In this document: positions 5,728 through 8,263 of the stretch, piece after piece
Layout of the letters: each line of letters starts with the position of its first letter
Position numbering within the stretch: the stretch's first letter is position 1
NCBI GenBank assembly: GCA_046728975.1
Contig: JBKPFU010000204.1
Location: 1 to 8,263 of the forward strand
Origin: JBKPFU01 sp046728975
Lineage (GTDB): Bacteria > Actinomycetota > Thermoleophilia > Gaiellales > Gaiellaceae
DNA: 8,263 bases
Direction: 5' to 3'
Position numbers and translations under genes: made by a program
The notes under the pieces: model-generated
The model's database searches: none
What the model was told of the DNA's origin: nothing
The model's input: the letters and a program-made list of their open reading frames with translations, nothing else

Positions 5728-6894
5728 ATGTCTAGAGCCTGCGTGATCGTCCTCGACGCCGTTGGAGCCGGCGAGCTGCCCGATGCCGCCGAGTACGGAG
5801 ACGAAGGCTCGGACACGCTTGGCAACGTCGCGCGCGCGGTCGGAGGGCTCGACCTCCCGAATCTGGAGGCGCTCGGGCTCGGCAACGTCGAGCCCCTCGA
5901 GGGCTGCCCGCCGCAGCCGGGAGCGCCGGCCGTCGCGGGAAGGCTCGTCGAACGCTCGAAGGGCAAGGACACAACGGCCGGGCACTGGGAGCTGATGGGC
6001 GTCGTCACCGCGCAACCGTTTCCGACCTACCCGCAGGGGTTTCCACACGATGTCATCGACCCGTTCATGCATCGGACCGGCCGCGGCGTCCTCGGGAACA
6101 AGCCGGCATCGGGGACGGAGATCATCGAGGAGCTGGGAGAAGAGCACCAGCGGACGGGCAAGTGGATCGTCTACACGTCGGCCGACTCTGTGTTCCAGGT
6201 CGCCGCGCACGAGGAGACGATCTCGGTCGAGGAGCTCTATTCCGCCTGCCGCATCGCCCGCGAGGAGATCCTCGTCGGCAAGCATGCTGTCGGGCGCGTG
6301 ATTGCCCGGCCCTTCGTGGGTGAGCCGGGCAGCTACGAGCGAACGCCGAACCGCCATGACTTCTCGCTCGAGCCTAGGCGCCCGAACTACCTCTCGCTCG
6401 TGCGCGACACAGGGCAGACCGTCCACGGCGTCGGGAAGATCGGCGACATCTTCGCCGGCCAGGACATCGACGAGTCGCATCCGACCAATTCGAACCTCGA
6501 CGGGATCAGGCAGACCGAAACGCTTCTCCACGAGCTCGACCGCGGCTTGATCTTCACCAACCTGGTGGAGACCGACATGCTCTGGGGCCATCGAAACGAC
6601 CCCGTGAACTTCCACCGCTGCCTGCAGGACTTCGACCGCCGCCTGCCGGACCTGCTTGCGGCGCTCAATCCGGGCGACCTCCTGATCATGACGTCCGATC
6701 ACGGCTGCGACCCGACGACGCCGTCCACCGACCACTCGCGCGAGCACGCTCTCCTGCTCGCTTATGTCGAGGGCAAGAACGCCAACGGCCGTATCCACGA
6801 GGGCGAGTTCGCAGACGTGGGCGCGACCGTGAACACCTGGCTCGGCGGCAAGTCTTCACGCGGAATCCCCGGCGCTGCGATCGTCGAGCCCTGA
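5728..6894 (+). CDS. deoB: Phosphopentomutase
   Basis: DeoB interconverts (deoxy)ribose 1-phosphate and 5-phosphate, feeding sugar from nucleoside breakdown into central metabolism. It is a cytosolic, manganese-dependent member of the alkaline phosphatase superfamily. The 388-residue length is normal. Asp10 is in VIVLDAVGAGELPDAAEYGD. The phosphorylated Thr is Thr82 in GKDTTAGHWE. Metal ligands are Asp153 in TSADSVFQ, Asp283 and His288 in VETDMLWGHRND, Asp324 and His325 in TSDHGCDPT, and His336 in TDHSREH. All but Asp10 sit three residues before their counterparts in the B. cereus enzyme (85, 156, 286, 291, 327, 328, 339), which supports both start and function. The cap domain lies between the two catalytic halves. 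The ATG at 5728 gives the family N-terminus. deoA follows after 13 bases, so the two are very likely one operon. Confidence 0.97.
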   Translation: MSRACVIVLDAVGAGELPDAAEYGDEGSDTLGNVARAVGGLDLPNLEALGLGNVEPLEGCPPQPGAPAVAGRLVERSKGKDTTAGHWELMGVVTAQPFPTYPQGFPHDVIDPFMHRTGRGVLGNKPASGTEIIEELGEEHQRTGKWIVYTSADSVFQVAAHEETISVEELYSACRIAREEILVGKHAVGRVIARPFVGEPGSYERTPNRHDFSLEPRRPNYLSLVRDTGQTVHGVGKIGDIFAGQDIDESHPTNSNLDGIRQTETLLHELDRGLIFTNLVETDMLWGHRNDPVNFHRCLQDFDRRLPDLLAALNPGDLLIMTSDHGCDPTTPSTDHSREHALLLAYVEGKNANGRIHEGEFADVGATVNTWLGGKSSRGIPGAAIVEP

Positions 6895-6907
6895 GCCGCA
6901 GGCACTC

Positions 6908-8206
6908 GTGATCTCTGCGGCGGAGCTGATCCAGCGCAAGCGCGACGGCGGCGAGCTCGACGAGCAGGAGATGGCTGAGCTGCTCCTCGCCTACGCGCGT
7001 GACGAGGTTCCGGACTACCAGATGTCGGCTTTCTGCATGGCGGTGTACTTCCGCGGGCTTTCGAGTGCCGAGACGCACGCGATGACGGACGCGATCATCC
7101 GAAGCGGCGAGACGATCGACCTTCACGGCGCGCTGGGTCGCAAGGTGGTCGACAAGCACTCGACCGGTGGAGTCGGCGACAAGACGTCGATCGCGGTCGG
7201 GCCGATCGTCACTGCGTGCGGCGTCCCGTTCGCGAAGATGAGCGGCCGGGGCCTGGGGCATACCGGCGGGACGCTCGACAAGCTCGAGGCGATCCCCGGC
7301 TTTCGCGTCGAGCTCGAGATCGACGAGTTCGTGGCGCAGGTGCGCGAAGCGGGCATGGCGATCATCGGCGCAAGCGCCGACCTCGTCCCCGCCGACCGGC
7401 GGCTCTACGCGCTGCGCGACGTCACGGCGACCGTCGACAACCACTCGCTGATCGCCGCGAGCATCATGTCCAAGAAGATCGCCGCCGGCGCCGACGCGAT
7501 CGTGCTCGACGTCAAGGTCGGAGACGGCGCGTTCATGAAATCGCGGGAGGACGCTCAAGCGCTTGCCGAAGTCATGCTCGACCTCGGCGCACGCGCCGGC
7601 CGCGAGGTCTCGTGTCTGATCACGGACATGGACCAGCCGCTCGGAAACGCCGTCGGCAACGCGCTCGAGATCCGTGAGGCGATCGCGACGATCCGTGGGG
7701 AGGGTCCCGCCGATTTCGCCGGGCTCGTCGAGGCGGCGTCAGCGCGGCTGCTGGCCCTGTCGGATCTCGGCGTCGACGAGGAGGACGCGCGGCGCCGAAT
7801 TCGGCGGGCGATGGCCGACGGCTCCGCGTTGGAGGCGTACGAGCGCTGGATCAGTGCGCAGGGCGGGGATCCAAGTGAGGACGCGCTGGACACGGCACCG
7901 GTCGTTCGGCCGGTCGAGGCGACGGCGGGCGGCTTCGTCAGTGAGCTCGGAGCCGTACGCGTCGGCCTCGCCGCCCTCCATCTCGGCGCCGGTCGCCGGA
8001 CGAAGGAAGACGCGATCGACCACGCAGTCGGCGTGGTCTGCTTCAAGAAGCGCGGCGACGCGGTCGAGGTCGGCGAGCCTCTCGGCGAGGTCCATGCCCG
8101 GACCGACGAGGAGGCGGAGCGCGCGGTCGAAGAAGTCCGCACCGCCTACGCGCTCGCGCACGAGGCGCCGGCTCCGCGCCCCGTCGTCCTCGACATTCTC
8201 GGGTAA
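6908..8206 (+). CDS. deoA: Thymidine / pyrimidine-nucleoside phosphorylase
   Basis: The enzyme cleaves thymidine, and perhaps uridine and deoxyuridine, with phosphate to give the free base and (deoxy)ribose 1-phosphate, the substrate of DeoB next door. The 432 residues show the full three-domain family layout. Phosphate-binding residues lie in KHSTGGVGD (83-91). The family signature SGRGLGHTGGTLDKLE is at 112-127. Base-binding Arg170, Ser185 and Lys189 match Arg171, Ser186 and Lys190 of E. coli thymidine phosphorylase. The C-terminal PYNP domain runs from about 345, with AGRRTKEDAIDHAVG. The GTG at 6908 is chosen because the family N-terminus (AAELIQRKRDGGELDEQE) needs it; the next ATG at 6970 would remove it. 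An AGG at 6900-6902 is a modest ribosome site. Thymidine-only (DeoA) and broad pyrimidine (Pdp) specificity cannot be separated confidently by reading, so the symbol is less sure than the family. Confidence 0.93.
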   Translation: MISAAELIQRKRDGGELDEQEMAELLLAYARDEVPDYQMSAFCMAVYFRGLSSAETHAMTDAIIRSGETIDLHGALGRKVVDKHSTGGVGDKTSIAVGPIVTACGVPFAKMSGRGLGHTGGTLDKLEAIPGFRVELEIDEFVAQVREAGMAIIGASADLVPADRRLYALRDVTATVDNHSLIAASIMSKKIAAGADAIVLDVKVGDGAFMKSREDAQALAEVMLDLGARAGREVSCLITDMDQPLGNAVGNALEIREAIATIRGEGPADFAGLVEAASARLLALSDLGVDEEDARRRIRRAMADGSALEAYERWISAQGGDPSEDALDTAPVVRPVEATAGGFVSELGAVRVGLAALHLGAGRRTKEDAIDHAVGVVCFKKRGDAVEVGEPLGEVHARTDEEAERAVEEVRTAYALAHEAPAPRPVVLDILG

Positions 8207-8215
8207 CCCGGCGCC

Positions 8216-8241
8216 TCGGCGGCACCGCGGGCTGCCGCCGA
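8216..8241 (+). terminator. GC-rich hairpin after deoA, possible terminator without U-tract
   Basis: TCGGCGGCA at 8216-8224 and TGCCGCCGA at 8233-8241 form a perfect nine-base-pair stem with an eight-base loop, ten bases after the deoA stop. No run of T follows, so it is not a classical intrinsic terminator. Stem-only hairpins are often proposed as terminators in GC-rich actinobacteria. It could also protect the mRNA 3' end. In DNA this rich in G and C, chance inverted repeats are common. Confidence 0.35.
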
Positions 8242-8249
8242 CGCACGGC

Positions 8250-8255
8250 TACGCT
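8250..8255 (+). promoter_or_regulatory. Possible -10 element TACGCT for a gene starting at the window edge
   Basis: TACGCT fits TANNNT and is followed by six bases and then GT at 8262-8263, the last two bases of the window. If the next base is G, this repeats the -10, six bases, start codon arrangement seen at the M20 gene and deoB. It lies just after the hairpin that may end the deoBA transcript. The hexamer is loose and could occur by chance. Confidence 0.25.
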
Positions 8256-8263
8256 TCGGACGT

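Noticed and set aside
5686..6798. Minus-strand open frame of about 370 codons opposite deoB
   Set aside because: deoB shows every catalytic residue in the plus frame. The antisense frame lacks recognisable domains and would run through the promoter gap. Long antisense frames are expected at this base composition.
1..8263. Search for defence systems, mobile elements, CRISPR arrays, tRNA or riboswitches
   Set aside because: Nearly all of the window is occupied by conserved metabolic genes with uniform codon use. No direct-repeat arrays, terminal inverted repeats with a transposase, cloverleaf sequences or long leaders were seen.

Overview
The window is a gene-dense, GC-rich (roughly two thirds or more G+C by eye, not computed) stretch of bacterial chromosome with strongly G/C-biased third codon positions. 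The proteins are of actinobacterial type. The order pyrG - M20 peptidase - DUF3866 - (one gene) - ald - ... - deoB - deoA resembles, from memory, chromosomal neighbourhoods of deep-branching Actinobacteria such as Thermoleophilia (Gaiellales/Solirubrobacterales). That placement is an inference. I see no mobile element, phage gene, CRISPR array, tRNA or rRNA.

Layout on the + strand: (1) 1-1524, CTP synthase pyrG without its first ~36 codons, cut by the left edge. (2) 1534-2667, an M20 metallopeptidase of the PepT/YqjE type. (3) 2651-3634, a DUF3866 protein that starts inside the end of the peptidase gene. (4) 3634-4407, a compact aldo/keto reductase whose ATG shares a base with the DUF3866 stop. 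(5) 4438-5562, alanine dehydrogenase ald. (6) 5728-6894, phosphopentomutase deoB. (7) 6908-8206, thymidine/pyrimidine-nucleoside phosphorylase deoA. The last 57 bases hold a GC-rich hairpin and perhaps the promoter of the next gene.

The 165-base gap between ald and deoB is not empty. Its minus strand carries a clean 46-codon gene (5567-5707) for a single-pass membrane protein with a lysine-rich tail. It ends 4 bases from the ald stop and starts 20 bases from the deoB start, facing away from deoB.

Functionally this is mostly housekeeping metabolism. PyrG makes CTP. DeoA and DeoB form a salvage pair: DeoA releases (deoxy)ribose 1-phosphate from pyrimidine nucleosides and DeoB isomerises it to the 5-phosphate. 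Ald interconverts alanine and pyruvate. The peptidase, DUF3866 protein and reductase are packed like one translationally coupled unit, but no shared pathway can be read from the sequence.

The most interesting signals are regulatory. The M20 gene and deoB both have a TANNNT -10-like hexamer exactly 6 bases before the ATG, the geometry of leaderless actinobacterial mRNAs. The hexamer before M20 contains the pyrG stop codon. The one before deoB overlaps a second -10-like hexamer facing the small membrane gene, making a candidate divergent promoter in about 20 bases. The same spacing at the right edge predicts a gene starting at 8262. I found no convincing new multi-gene system.
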